From NCBI GenBank assembly GCA_910580045.1, contig CAJTXF010000005.1, positions 59,225-81,071 on the forward strand: DNA of 21,847 bases. Reading direction: 5' to 3'. Of the stretch, positions 5,742 through 13,645 are shown in pieces. The stretch's first letter is position 1, and every line of letters begins with the position of its first letter. The notes under the pieces are model-generated. The model was given only the letters and a program-made list of their open reading frames with translations, did not search any database and was not told the origin of the DNA. This DNA is from an uncultured Eubacteriales bacterium (lineage in GTDB: Bacteria; Bacillota; Clostridia; Oscillospirales; Acutalibacteraceae). The translations under genes and the position numbers were made by a program.

Positions 5742-8648
5742 CTATTCGCCCAGGCCCAGGGCCGCGAACAGGCTGCGCAGACGGATGCGCACCGCGCCCA
5801 GGTTGGTAATCTCGTCTATCTTAATTTGTGTATAGATGCGCCCGCCGTCCTCCAGAATAGAGCGCACCTCGTCCCCGGTGATGGCGTCTACCCCGCAGCC
5901 GAAGCTCACCAGCTGCACAAGGTTTACCCTGGGGTCGCCGCTCTGCGCCACATAGCGGGCGGCGGCGTACAGCCGGGCGTGATAGGTCCACTGGTTCAGC
6001 ACCTTGGTGGGGAACTTCTCCACCTGGCCGCTGATGGAATCCTCTGTGACCACCACGGCCCCGCACTCACAGATGAGCTTGTCAATGCCATGGTTGATTT
6101 CCGAATCCAGATGGTAGGGCCTGCCCGCCAGAACCACCACCGGCAGGCCGTTCTCCTTGGCATAGGCCATATACTCCTGCCCCTTCTGGCGGATGCGCCT
6201 CATGTGGGCCGCGTACTCAGCGTAGGCAGCGTCCGCTGCGGCTTTGACCTCTTTCTCCGTGATGCCGGAGAAGTACTTGTTCAGCACCCCGGTCAGCTTT
6301 TTGGGGAAATCTTTGCGCCGGTGGGGGCCCACATAGTCATAGATGAACTTGGTCTCTCCCAGGGCTGTCACATTGGCGTCCAGCACCTCGGGATAATAGG
6401 CCACCACCGGGCAGTTGTAGTGGTTATCCCCCAAGTGCTCGTCGAAATTATAGCTCATGCAGGGGTAGAAAATCGCGTCCGGCTTCTGCTCCAGCAGGGC
6501 CTCAATATGCCCGTGCATGAGCTTGGCAGGATAGCACACCGTGTCAGAGGGGATGGTGTGCTGGCCCTTCAGATACAGCTGCCGGTCTGATTCCGGGGAG
6601 GTGATGACCCCAAAGCCCAGCCCAACCAGCAGGGTGTGCCAGAAGGGATACAGCTCAAACAGGTTCAGCCCCATAGGGATGCCGATAGTGCCTCTGGGCC
6701 CCTTGCAGGGCTTGTAGGCAGCCAGCAGCTGCTTTTTATAGTCGTAAAGATTGTACTTGGCGGTTTGGCTGCGCTTCTGCAGGGGCTTATCGCAGCGGTT
6801 GCCCGCAATATACCTGGCCCCGCCCGCGAAGGTGTTCACAGTCAGGCGGCAGTGGTTCTGGCAGCCATTGCAGTTGATGGACTTCACGTCATGGGAGAAG
6901 TTTTCCAGCTCCTCCGGCCCCAGAATCGTACTGCGCTCCCCAGCCCGCTGCTGGGCAAACAGCGCCGCGCCATAGGCTCCCATCAGCCCGGCGGCGGAGG
7001 GCCTGGTCACGTTCTGGCCGATTTCCTTCTCAAAGGCCCGCAGAACCGCGTCGTTCAGGAAGGTTCCCCCCTGCACCACAATATGTTTGCCCAGCGCCCG
7101 GGCATCCGTCACCCGGATGACCTTATATAGGGCATTCTTCACCACGCTCATGGACAGCCCAGCCGAGATGCTCCCCAGGCTGGCCCCGTCCTTCTGGGCC
7201 TGCTTGACCGAGGAGTTCATAAACACCGTACACCGGGAGCCCAAATCCACCGGGCTCTCGGCGAACAGTCCCTGTTTGGCGAAATCGGCCATCTCATAGC
7301 CCAGGGCCCCGGCAAAGGTCTGCAAAAAGGAGCCGCAGCCAGAGGAGCAGGCCTCGTTGAGGAAGATGTTGTCAATGGCCCCGTTCTTTATCTTAAAGCA
7401 CTTGATGTCCTGTCCGCCGATGTCAATGATAAAGTCCACCTCCGGCAGGAAGCGCTTGGCGGCAGTGAAATGGGCCATGGTCTCCACCAGGCCGAAGTCC
7501 AGCCGGAAGGCGTGCTTGATAATCTCCTCCCCATAGCCTGTGGAGGCCGCAGCCTTGATTTTTATCTGAGGGAAACGCTGATACAAATCCAGCAGGAAGT
7601 CCCGGACCAGAGGCACTGGGTTACCGTTGTTGGGCAGGTAGCGGGAGCGGACAATCTCCCCTTTTTCGTTGATGGCCACAGCCTTCACAGTGGTAGAGCC
7701 CGCGTCAATGCCCACATAGGCCGTGCCATCCTCTCCCAGGGGGGCGTTGATTGGCACGCTGTCCTTTTTGTGCCGCTCCACAAACTCCCGGTACTCCTCC
7801 TCGCTGCGGAACAGGGCTTCCCCGCTCTGATAGTGGTGGCTGGAGCTGTAATTGCGAATCTTCCCGGTTATCTCCGCCAAATCGAATTCCTCTCCCTGGC
7901 CGGAGAGGGCCGCGCCCGCGGCCACGTAGTAGAGGGAGCCCTTGGGGCACACGCCCTGCACCCCCAGAATCTGGTCAAAGGCTTCCCGCAGCTGGGAGAA
8001 GAAGGTCAAGGGCCCGCCCAGGTACACCACCTTGCCGGTAATCTCCCGGCCCTGGGCCAGCCCGGCAATGGTCTGGTTCACCACAGCGCTGAGGATGCTG
8101 GCGGCAATGTCATCTTTCTGGGCGCCCTGGTTCAGCAGGGCTTGGATGTCGGACTTGGCAAACACCCCGCACCGGGAGGCAATGCTGTAAGTACGTTTGC
8201 TCTCCCCGGCAATATCATTCAGCTCAGTGGGGGTAATGTCCAGCAGGGTGGCCATCTGGTCAATAAAAGCCCCGGTGCCTCCAGCGCAGGAGCCGTTCAT
8301 GCGCACCTCTACAGAGCCGGAGAGGAACAAAATCTTCGCGTCCTCGCCCCCCAGCTCAATGACCACATCCGAGCCGGGCAGGTATCTCTGCACAGCGGCT
8401 CGGGTGGCAAACACCTCCTGGACAAAGGGAATGCCCAAGTCCTCTGCCAGGCCCATGCCCGCTGAGCCGGATACGCACAGCGCGGCCCGCCCTGCCTCCG
8501 GGAACCGCTCCATCACCCGGGAGAGCATGTCAGAGGCCTTCTCCGCGATTTGGGAGAAGTGCCGCTCATACTCCTGAAAGATTGGGTCATTGCCCTTATA
8601 TACCACACATTTTAGGGTGGTGGAACCCACATCCAAACCAATTTTCAT
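5742..8648 (-). CDS. Acyl-CoA dehydratase activase, tandem BadF/BadG/BcrA ATPase domains plus DUF2229
   Basis: A 968-residue protein with two ASKHA ATPase domains. The first (1-255) begins MKIGLDVGSTTLK and carries GSCAGGTGAF with Cys121 and SRCGVFAKSD (158-167). The second (about 310-570) begins YVGIDAGSTTVKAV and has NEACSSGCGSF (Cys434, Cys438) and SRCTVFMNS. In archerases such as HgdC, cysteines of this kind hold a bridging [4Fe-4S] cluster, and ATP hydrolysis drives electron transfer to a dehydratase. A CNGCQNHC motif (593-600) and a DUF2229-like region (about 645-870, with SDTVCYPAKL and YPCMSYNFDE) follow. Many homologues, as I recall, are single chains of about 1,400 residues; here the remaining part is the next gene. 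A 12-base gap separates the GGAAG site from the ATG, so initiation may be modest. Confidence 0.85.
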   Translation of the reverse strand: MKIGLDVGSTTLKCVVYKGNDPIFQEYERHFSQIAEKASDMLSRVMERFPEAGRAALCVSGSAGMGLAEDLGIPFVQEVFATRAAVQRYLPGSDVVIELGGEDAKILFLSGSVEVRMNGSCAGGTGAFIDQMATLLDITPTELNDIAGESKRTYSIASRCGVFAKSDIQALLNQGAQKDDIAASILSAVVNQTIAGLAQGREITGKVVYLGGPLTFFSQLREAFDQILGVQGVCPKGSLYYVAAGAALSGQGEEFDLAEITGKIRNYSSSHHYQSGEALFRSEEEYREFVERHKKDSVPINAPLGEDGTAYVGIDAGSTTVKAVAINEKGEIVRSRYLPNNGNPVPLVRDFLLDLYQRFPQIKIKAAASTGYGEEIIKHAFRLDFGLVETMAHFTAAKRFLPEVDFIIDIGGQDIKCFKIKNGAIDNIFLNEACSSGCGSFLQTFAGALGYEMADFAKQGLFAESPVDLGSRCTVFMNSSVKQAQKDGASLGSISAGLSMSVVKNALYKVIRVTDARALGKHIVVQGGTFLNDAVLRAFEKEIGQNVTRPSAAGLMGAYGAALFAQQRAGERSTILGPEELENFSHDVKSINCNGCQNHCRLTVNTFAGGARYIAGNRCDKPLQKRSQTAKYNLYDYKKQLLAAYKPCKGPRGTIGIPMGLNLFELYPFWHTLLVGLGFGVITSPESDRQLYLKGQHTIPSDTVCYPAKLMHGHIEALLEQKPDAIFYPCMSYNFDEHLGDNHYNCPVVAYYPEVLDANVTALGETKFIYDYVGPHRRKDFPKKLTGVLNKYFSGITEKEVKAAADAAYAEYAAHMRRIRQKGQEYMAYAKENGLPVVVLAGRPYHLDSEINHGIDKLICECGAVVVTEDSISGQVEKFPTKVLNQWTYHARLYAAARYVAQSGDPRVNLVQLVSFGCGVDAITGDEVRSILEDGGRIYTQIKIDEITNLGAVRIRLRSLFAALGLGE

Positions 8649-8773
8649 CGCCTGGGGTATCTTCCTTTCCTAAAGCCGCCTGAAAACCCGCGTCCCTCTG
8701 GCCTTCCGGCTGATTTTCGTTCTTTCCGGCCCATGTTCTGGATAGCCTTTTCCGCTCGTCTGTACTCCCTTAT

Positions 8774-8802
8774 ATTATAGCGGAATATACCTCGCCTGTC
8801 AA
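8774..8802 (-). promoter_or_regulatory. Consensus sigma-A promoter for the activase genes
   Basis: On the minus strand TTGACA (8797-8802) and TATAAT (8774-8779) are both perfect and separated by exactly 17 bases. Transcription would begin near 8767 and give a leader of about 118 bases before the activase ATG at 8648. I see no riboswitch or terminator in that leader. The strength of the match suggests high basal expression or control by a repressor. Confidence 0.85.
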
Positions 8803-9000
8803 GGTAGCTGCTTCACCTATGAAGCGCCTGATACATTCCTTTTTCTGCAATGATACCATCTTTCGACGCAAAAATCAACACATGGGACGATAACAATATA
8901 TGGTGTTTTCTATTTGGATTTCTGTAAAAATCCACTATTTCTGTATCCCGTCAGCCTGCCGCGGAAACAGACTGGATTTTTCTTTGCAGATATGTTATAG
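8803..9000. other. AT-richer gene-free spacer
   Basis: Part of the 556-base gap between the activase and kinase genes. Apart from the promoter on its left and the MITE on its right, I see only a small hairpin (TGGATTT 8915-8921 with AAATCCA 8928-8934). The ORF running minus from about 9196 to 8951 crosses the MITE, lacks a ribosome site and resembles nothing, so it is not called. Confidence 0.5.
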
Positions 9001-9180
9001 TTAAGGAAGTACTGATTAAATCTGGTGCGCATATCGTGCAGTGAATTTTTTCGTCAGAGTGCATAGATTGAGTGCGGCCAATCTGGCGATTGGCAAACGA
9101 AAGCTGTGCATTATGAGGGAAAAAGTGCAAGCGAGATGCGTGCCAAGCCGCCAGGCGTGATTTAATCAGTGGTTCCTTAA
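9001..9180. mobile_element. 180-bp foldback MITE
   Basis: The ends are 22-base inverted repeats: 9001-9022 begins TTAAGGAAGTACTGATTAAA and 9159-9180 is its complement at 20 of 22 positions. Subterminal sequence also pairs: GGTGCGCATATCG on the left resembles the complement of CGAGATGCGTGCC on the right. Near the centre a hairpin, GCCAATC (9077-9083) with GATTGGC (9088-9094), forms the tip. The whole unit is thus one long imperfect hairpin without a gene. The outermost TTAA at each end could be a target duplication or part of the repeat. The transposase that would mobilise it is not in the window. Confidence 0.75.
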
Positions 9181-9204
9181 GGCACTGCCTGCTCATGGAC
9201 TATC

Positions 9205-9759
9205 TCAAGTATGGGAGAGCTTAAAGCCTCCTGCGGCCAGCCGCTCCCTAAGCCAGGCCGCGCTCTCCTGTGGCGTCTGGGCGCCGGTATCCACCGCGTG
9301 GGGCTCATATTGTCCCAAATCCGCGAACATCTGCCACATGTGGGTAAAGGTCTCCTCTGTCAAAGGGAACTCTGCCCTGGCTTCCCGCGCCAAGCCCCGA
9401 GCCACTGTAAGCTCTTGGCTGGGCCGGAGCACTACATAGCGCAAATCCAGGCCCTTTTCCGCCAGAGTCTGCCAGGGAGGCAGGAACCAGGGGCCTATCA
9501 CCCCATCCACAAACACCTGATAGCCCCCCAGGACGTACTGCTGGGCACAGGCCGCGGCCGCCCGGATGACTGTCTCGTTCTGGTCCCCGGCAGCCTCCTC
9601 CCAGGGCGGAAGATAGCCCCGGCAGATGTACTGATAAAAGTCATCTGTATGGATATGGGCCGCCCCAGGCTCAGCCCCGGCTCCCTGGGCCAGAAGCCGG
9701 GCCAGCGTGGTTTTGCCGGAGCCGCAGGGCCCGGAAACCAAACAAATCCGCGCTGCCAT
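9205..9759 (-). CDS. P-loop kinase / AAA-type NTPase, unknown substrate
   Basis: A 184-residue small P-loop protein. Walker A is GPCGSGKTT at 10-18, preceded by the beta strand MAARICLVS. An acidic pair in HIHTDDFYQYI (about 37-47) and DGVIGPWFLPPW (about 85-96) suggest a nucleotide-dependent small-molecule phosphotransferase like the chloramphenicol phosphotransferase/shikimate kinase group. The ATG has a GGAGG site seven to eight bases upstream. It is transcribed divergently from the thioesterase gene across 65 bases. Substrate cannot be predicted. Confidence 0.75.
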   Translation of the reverse strand: MAARICLVSGPCGSGKTTLARLLAQGAGAEPGAAHIHTDDFYQYICRGYLPPWEEAAGDQNETVIRAAAACAQQYVLGGYQVFVDGVIGPWFLPPWQTLAEKGLDLRYVVLRPSQELTVARGLAREARAEFPLTEETFTHMWQMFADLGQYEPHAVDTGAQTPQESAAWLRERLAAGGFKLSHT

Positions 9760-9773
9760 TTTGTTCCTCCTCT

Positions 9774-9788
9774 GGTATACTATATACC
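9774..9788. promoter_or_regulatory. Palindromic site in a divergent intergenic region
   Basis: GGTATA-CTA-TATACC is a perfect 6-3-6 palindrome, followed at once by a second GTATAC (9789-9794). It lies in the 65 bases between two divergent start codons, close to the likely minus-strand ribosome site. A TATAAT on the plus strand (9803-9808) is too near the thioesterase start and has no good -35 box. The palindrome could be an operator or overlapping promoter -10 elements; no regulator gene is adjacent. Confidence 0.35.
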
Positions 9789-9824
9789 GTATACTGTATC
9801 ATTATAATAAAGAAAGCAGGAATT

Positions 9825-10253
9825 ATGATGCCTTCCATCATCTATACCCGCCCCGTCTTCTACTATGAGACTGACCGTATGGACTGTGTCCACCACTCCA
9901 ACTATATCCGCTGGTTCGAGGAGGCCCGCATCCATTTTATGCGCCAGGCAGGCTTCCCCTATGAAGAACTGGAGGCTGCGGGCATTGTGAGCCCTGTGCT
10001 CAGCACCCAAGCTAATTACCGGGCCATGTGCCGCTTTGGTGAAGTGGTGGAGATTGCCGTTCAGGTGGAGAAATACTCCTCCGTGCGGATTCGGTTTCAC
10101 TATACAGTGCAGGAGCAGTCCACTGGCCAGATTCGCTGCGACGGCCAGACCAGTCACTGCTTTTTAGGGGCAGCGGGCCGTCCCGTGTCCCTTAAACGGG
10201 CCCTGCCGGACTTCCACCGGCGGGTGGAAAAATTTTTGGAAAAGGAGGACTGA
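9825..10253 (+). CDS. Acyl-CoA thioesterase, 4HBT/YbgC-like hotdog fold
   Basis: A 142-residue protein of the size usual for single-domain hotdog thioesterases, which hydrolyse acyl-CoA to acid and free CoA in the cytoplasm. The N-terminal motif ETDRMDCVHHSNYIRWFEEAR-type pattern (about 15-35) carries the catalytic Asp17 and the HxNY element typical of 4-hydroxybenzoyl-CoA thioesterase relatives. Two adjacent ATGs are possible (9825 and 9828); the AGG at 9818-9820 is better spaced for the second. Its stop is two bases before the next start, whose AAGGAGG site lies inside this gene, so the two are coupled. Substrate is unknown. Confidence 0.87.
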   Translation: MMPSIIYTRPVFYYETDRMDCVHHSNYIRWFEEARIHFMRQAGFPYEELEAAGIVSPVLSTQANYRAMCRFGEVVEIAVQVEKYSSVRIRFHYTVQEQSTGQIRCDGQTSHCFLGAAGRPVSLKRALPDFHRRVEKFLEKED

Positions 10254-10255
10254 AT

Positions 10256-10731
10256 ATGGCAAAGGTAATTCTAATCTGCGGCAAGATTGCCAGCGGGAAG
10301 ACCTTTTACTGCAAGCGCCTGCTGGAATCCTGCCCCGCTGTGCGGCTCTCTGTCGACGAACTCACCGCCCGCATTGGGAAACTGGGCGAGCTGCATGACA
10401 CGGTCTCTGCCGCTGCCCAGAGCTATCTGCTGGAGCGGGCGGCTGACATCGTCCGGGCCGGGGCAGACGCGCTCTTGGACTGGGGCTTTTGGAGCCAGTC
10501 CAGCCGGAAGGAGGCTTCCCGCTTTTTCAGGAGCAGGCCATTCCCACAGAGTGGCACTATATCCATGTGTCAGAAGCCCGCTGGCGGGAGAATATCCAAA
10601 AGCGGAACGCTGCCGTTCTGGCAGGGGAGACCTCTGACTACTATGTGGACCAGGGCCTGCTCCAAAAGCTGCTGGACGCCTTTGAGGAGCCGGAGCGGGA
10701 GGAGATGGACGTGTGGTTTGAGCTGGGCTGA
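10256..10731 (+). pseudogene. P-loop kinase interrupted by a one-base frameshift
   Basis: The first frame begins MAKVILICGKIASGKT (Walker A 9-16) behind a strong AAGGAGG site and continues SVDELT and LLDWGFWSQSSRKEASRFF. After the T5 run at 10523-10527 sense continues in the other frame: EQAIPTEWHYIHVSEARW, ENIQKRNAAVLAGETSDYY, EEPEREEMDVWFELG, then TGA. One extra T would restore an uninterrupted protein of 158 residues with typical features of this AAA/kinase family. Left unshifted, the first frame runs on to 10768 with unrelated residues. The change is either a real homopolymer deletion, a sequencing error, or less likely programmed slippage. Confidence 0.8.
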
Positions 10732-10747
10732 GCCGGTTTCCGGCCGC

Positions 10748-11650
10748 TCACTGCCTGCCGGTAGTTAGGGCCCGGGCCTGCTCCCCATTTTTCTTGATGG
10801 CTGCTTTCAGCTCTTCCAGAGAGTCAAACTTCCTCTCAGGGCGAAGGAACTCCACCAGCTCCACCTGAATTTCCTTTCCATACAGGTCCCCGGCGAAGTC
10901 CGGCATCCAGGTCTCGGCCAGCACCCGGTCAGAGCCCACTGTGGGCTTGATTCCCACATTGCACACCCCGTAAAAGCGCTCTCCCTCCACCTGGCACCAG
11001 GCCGCGTACACTCCGAACCGGGGAAAGATAAGCTCCTCCGGCAGGGCCTGGTTGATGGTAGGGGTTCCCAGCTTGGAGCCGCCAATGTGGTTGCCGTGGA
11101 TGACCTCTAAGGTGAATCCAAAAGGCCTGCCCAGCAGGCGGCTGGCCTGGGGCATATCCCCGGCGCTTACTGCCTGGCGGATACGGGTAGAGCTGATTTT
11201 CTCCCCGTCCAGCTCCACTGGGGAAAGGACTGCCAGCTCCGCCCCGGCCTGGGCGCAGAGCCTTTCGAGCAGAGCCGCGTCCCCCGCCTTGCCCCGGCCA
11301 AACCGGAAATCCGCCCCGCAGCACAGCCGCCGGGCGTTCAGCCGGGCGAACAGAACCTCCTGCACAAACGCCTCAGCCTCCATGGATTTCAGTTCTGAGA
11401 AGTCCATGGAGTACATTTTTTTCACGCCCATTTCCTCCAGAAGCCGGGCCTTGTCTGTCCCCAGCATTACCAGCCGCTCCCCGGAGGGGCTTCGCCGGAA
11501 GGTGAACACAGCCGCCTCCAAAGGGCTTTCCCCCTCCCGGAGCGCGGCCTTGATTACCGCCTGATGGCCCAGGTGCAGGCCGTCGAAGGTGCCCAGGGCC
11601 AGGGCGCAGGGCTGCTGGGGCTCTTCCGGCAGACGTTCCAGTATTTCCAT
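10748..11650 (-). CDS. ribF: Bifunctional riboflavin kinase / FAD synthetase
   Basis: A 300-residue RibF, which phosphorylates riboflavin to FMN and adenylylates FMN to FAD. The N-terminal nucleotidyltransferase part shows ALGTFDGLHLGH (18-29) and ISSTRIR (152-158). The C-terminal riboflavin kinase part has GTPTIN (195-200), where GxPTxN is the usual metal/ATP site, and a KPTVG motif. Length is normal. The ATG is preceded by GGAGG at a good distance. It is last in the nusA-infB operon order, as in Bacillus, after a 120-base spacer with hairpins. It converges on the broken kinase gene with 16 bases between stops. Confidence 0.95.
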   Translation of the reverse strand: MEILERLPEEPQQPCALALGTFDGLHLGHQAVIKAALREGESPLEAAVFTFRRSPSGERLVMLGTDKARLLEEMGVKKMYSMDFSELKSMEAEAFVQEVLFARLNARRLCCGADFRFGRGKAGDAALLERLCAQAGAELAVLSPVELDGEKISSTRIRQAVSAGDMPQASRLLGRPFGFTLEVIHGNHIGGSKLGTPTINQALPEELIFPRFGVYAAWCQVEGERFYGVCNVGIKPTVGSDRVLAETWMPDFAGDLYGKEIQVELVEFLRPERKFDSLEELKAAIKKNGEQARALTTGRQ

Positions 11651-11682
11651 TTTCCAATCCTCCTACTATAGTCAATGCGGTG

Positions 11683-11756
11683 CAAAAGAAGGGAACTTCT
11701 TTTGAGCTGGCGCCTTTGCCGCCAGGTTGAGAATCAGTATATGTTGATTCTCAACC
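11683..11756. repeat. Three tandem hairpins between truB and ribF; third is palindromic repeat copy 2
   Basis: First, CAAAAGAAG (11683-11691) pairs with CTTCTTTTG (11696-11704). Second, CTGGCG (11707-11712) pairs with CGCCAG (11720-11725). Third, GGTTGAGAATCA (11725-11736) pairs perfectly with TGATTCTCAACC (11745-11756). The third hairpin and its CCGCCAG flank resemble 132-167. For ribF, on the minus strand, these lie in the leader and could modulate or attenuate transcription from truB. The last hairpin before ribF is followed by purine-rich sequence, so I do not call a terminator. Confidence 0.55.
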
Positions 11757-11770
11757 GCGTTTACTATAAA

Positions 11771-12676
11771 TCACTGGGTGAACAGCTTCACGAACCGCAG
11801 CTCCTGCCGCTCTAAATCTGCCCGGGCCAGGCCTAAGAAACCGCCCTTCGGCCCCCGGACGCGGAAGCTCTGGCCCTCCTCTGGGCCGGATATGGGCAGA
11901 CGCAGGCGGCCCATATCCAGCCCACCCCCGTTGCGGAAACGTGTCTCCTGGGCAGCGCTGACCTTCACTGCCGGGTAGGATTCAAAGAGCCTCTCCACAG
12001 GCAAAAGCGCCTCCTCCAAACGGCCCTCCGCCGCCAGTGTGCGCAGCCCTTCCAGGGGATGGGCCTCCTGTATTGAGAAGCCGCAGGCCCTGGTGCGCCG
12101 CAGGGCAGTCATGGTCCCCACCGTGCCCGCCGCTTTTGCAATATCCTCAATCAGGGTGCGTATGTACGTGCCCTTAGAGCATTCCGCCAGCAGAATCCCC
12201 CGCCGGGTGAGGGCATCGTAGCTCTCCAGCACCAGGGAGGCAATGTGGATTTGCCGGGCAGGACGCTCCACCTCCAGGCCCTGGCGGGCCAGCTTATAGA
12301 GCCGCTGGCCGTCCACGGATACAGCGGAGTACATAGGCGGGGTCTGCCATACCTTCCCCCGGAAGGCGGGGAGCACCCCCTCCAAATTCTCCCGGGACAC
12401 AGGGGTGGAGTCTGTCTCCACCAATGCGCCGGTGATGTCCCCAGTGTCGTACCGCTCTCCCAGCAAAAACTCCGCCCGATAGGCCTTGTCCTGGTCCGGC
12501 AGCAAATCCGCCGCTTTTGCCGCCCGGCCCAAAAGCAGGGAAAGCACCCCGGTCGCCATAGGGTCCAGGGTGCCAGTGTGGCCAATCTTCTTCTCTTTGC
12601 TCAGGCCCCGCAGCACTGCCACCACGTCAAAGGAGGTGAAGCCCTGGGGCTTGTCAACAACAATTACACCATTCAT
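11771..12676 (-). CDS. truB: tRNA pseudouridine-55 synthase
   Basis: A 301-residue TruB that converts U55 in the T-loop of tRNA to pseudouridine. The N-terminus MNGVIVVDKPQGFTSFDVV is diagnostic, and the catalytic Asp38 lies in HTGTLDPMATGVL (33-45). The motif PPMYSAVSVDGQRLYKLAR and the GTYIRTL segment are also present, with a C-terminal PUA-like tail. The start follows the nrnA stop by six bases and has no strong ribosome site of its own, which suggests translational coupling. Position between nrnA and ribF fits the Gram-positive operon order. Confidence 0.96.
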   Translation of the reverse strand: MNGVIVVDKPQGFTSFDVVAVLRGLSKEKKIGHTGTLDPMATGVLSLLLGRAAKAADLLPDQDKAYRAEFLLGERYDTGDITGALVETDSTPVSRENLEGVLPAFRGKVWQTPPMYSAVSVDGQRLYKLARQGLEVERPARQIHIASLVLESYDALTRRGILLAECSKGTYIRTLIEDIAKAAGTVGTMTALRRTRACGFSIQEAHPLEGLRTLAAEGRLEEALLPVERLFESYPAVKVSAAQETRFRNGGGLDMGRLRLPISGPEEGQSFRVRGPKGGFLGLARADLERQELRFVKLFTQ

Positions 12677-12682
12677 ATTGGC

Positions 12683-13645
12683 TCAGACGCATCCTATCTC
12701 CGCAAGATATTGCTCACAGGCAGTTTTGATTTGCTCCGCCGCCTGGGCCATGGAGGGCCCCTCCAAAGTACAGCCCGCCGCCCCGGCGTGACCTCCGCCC
12801 CCCAGCTTTTCGCAGATGGCGGCAGCGTTTACCGGGGGATTGGCCCGCAGGGAGGCTTTCAGCTCCCCGCTGGGCCTCTCCTTAACCGTGATACCCACCA
12901 GTACCCCCTCTATCTGCCGGAGCTGGCCCACAGCGGCATCCGCCTCGTCCTCCCGGGCCCCAGTCTCCGTGTAGAAGGACTGGGGCAGCAGCACCATCGC
13001 GGCCTTTCCCCCGCAGAACAGCTCCATACTCTCCAGCATGTGCCGTTCCGCTTGGAAATAGGCTAGGCTCTTGGTCTCGAACAGGTGCTGGTTCAAATCC
13101 CCGGCCCGGGCCCCGGCCTCCAAGGTCTCCGCCGCGGTGCGCAGGGTGCGGCCTGTGGTATTGCGGAAACGGAAACAGCCTGTGTCCGTGGCAATGCCCG
13201 TATAGACCGCGTCCGCTGTCTCCCGGCTGATGTCCGCGCCCAGCTCCTTCAGCAGCAGCCAAACCAGCTCCGCCGCAGCAGCGCTTTCCGGCTCTACCCA
13301 CCGGGCAGGGGCAAATGGCTTGTGGGTGCCGTGGTGGTCAATAGCCAGCTCTATTTTATCGCCGAACTTCTCCCAGGCGTCTCCCAGGAGCTTCTGGTCC
13401 GCCACATCCACAGTGAGCACATGGGCAGGGGTGCGGCCGGTATGCTCCAACCCCTGGGCAAGATAGACGAACTTTTCGGGCACCGGACTGGCGCAGTACC
13501 AGTCCGCCTGCCTGCCCATGGCCCGCAAGCCCCGCACCAGGCCGAACATGGAGCCCAAGGCATCCCCGTCCGGGTTCTCATGGCAGATGACCAGAATATC
13601 GTCCCAGCTCTGCAGAAGCGCGACTGTCTCTTCACAGGTCAGCAT
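12683..13645 (-). CDS. nrnA: DHH-family oligoribonuclease / pAp phosphatase (NrnA type)
   Basis: A 320-residue DHH/DHHA1 phosphoesterase. NrnA degrades short oligoribonucleotides and dephosphorylates pAp. Metal-binding motifs are CHENPDGDALGS (21-32), Asp80 in LTVDVAD, and the DHH itself at 103-105 (AIDHHGTHKPF). A second acidic site (DTGCFRF) and the C-terminal GGGGHAGAAG substrate-binding motif are intact. I chose the ATG at 13645, with GGAGG nine bases upstream, because it gives the usual length and start; the 38-residue upstream extension is rbfA in another frame. It overlaps the end of rbfA by 14 bases. Confidence 0.92.
   Translation of the reverse strand: MLTCEETVALLQSWDDILVICHENPDGDALGSMFGLVRGLRAMGRQADWYCASPVPEKFVYLAQGLEHTGRTPAHVLTVDVADQKLLGDAWEKFGDKIELAIDHHGTHKPFAPARWVEPESAAAAELVWLLLKELGADISRETADAVYTGIATDTGCFRFRNTTGRTLRTAAETLEAGARAGDLNQHLFETKSLAYFQAERHMLESMELFCGGKAAMVLLPQSFYTETGAREDEADAAVGQLRQIEGVLVGITVKERPSGELKASLRANPPVNAAAICEKLGGGGHAGAAGCTLEGPSMAQAAEQIKTACEQYLAEIGCV

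Noticed and set aside
8951..9196. An 81-codon minus-strand ORF
   Set aside because: It runs across the MITE and its terminal repeat, lacks a ribosome binding site and matches no family.
10523..10529. Programmed -1 frameshift site in the broken kinase
   Set aside because: The heptamer CTTTTTC is not a proper X XXY YYZ slippery site, and no stimulatory structure is obvious; a one-base indel is simpler.
11725..11756. Possible Fur-like operator (TGAGAATCA...TGATTCTCA)
   Set aside because: The eight-base loop and perfect 12-bp arms do not fit the 7-1-7 Fur box, and the related copy at 139-167 has a different arm sequence with pairing kept, which favours a structural repeat.
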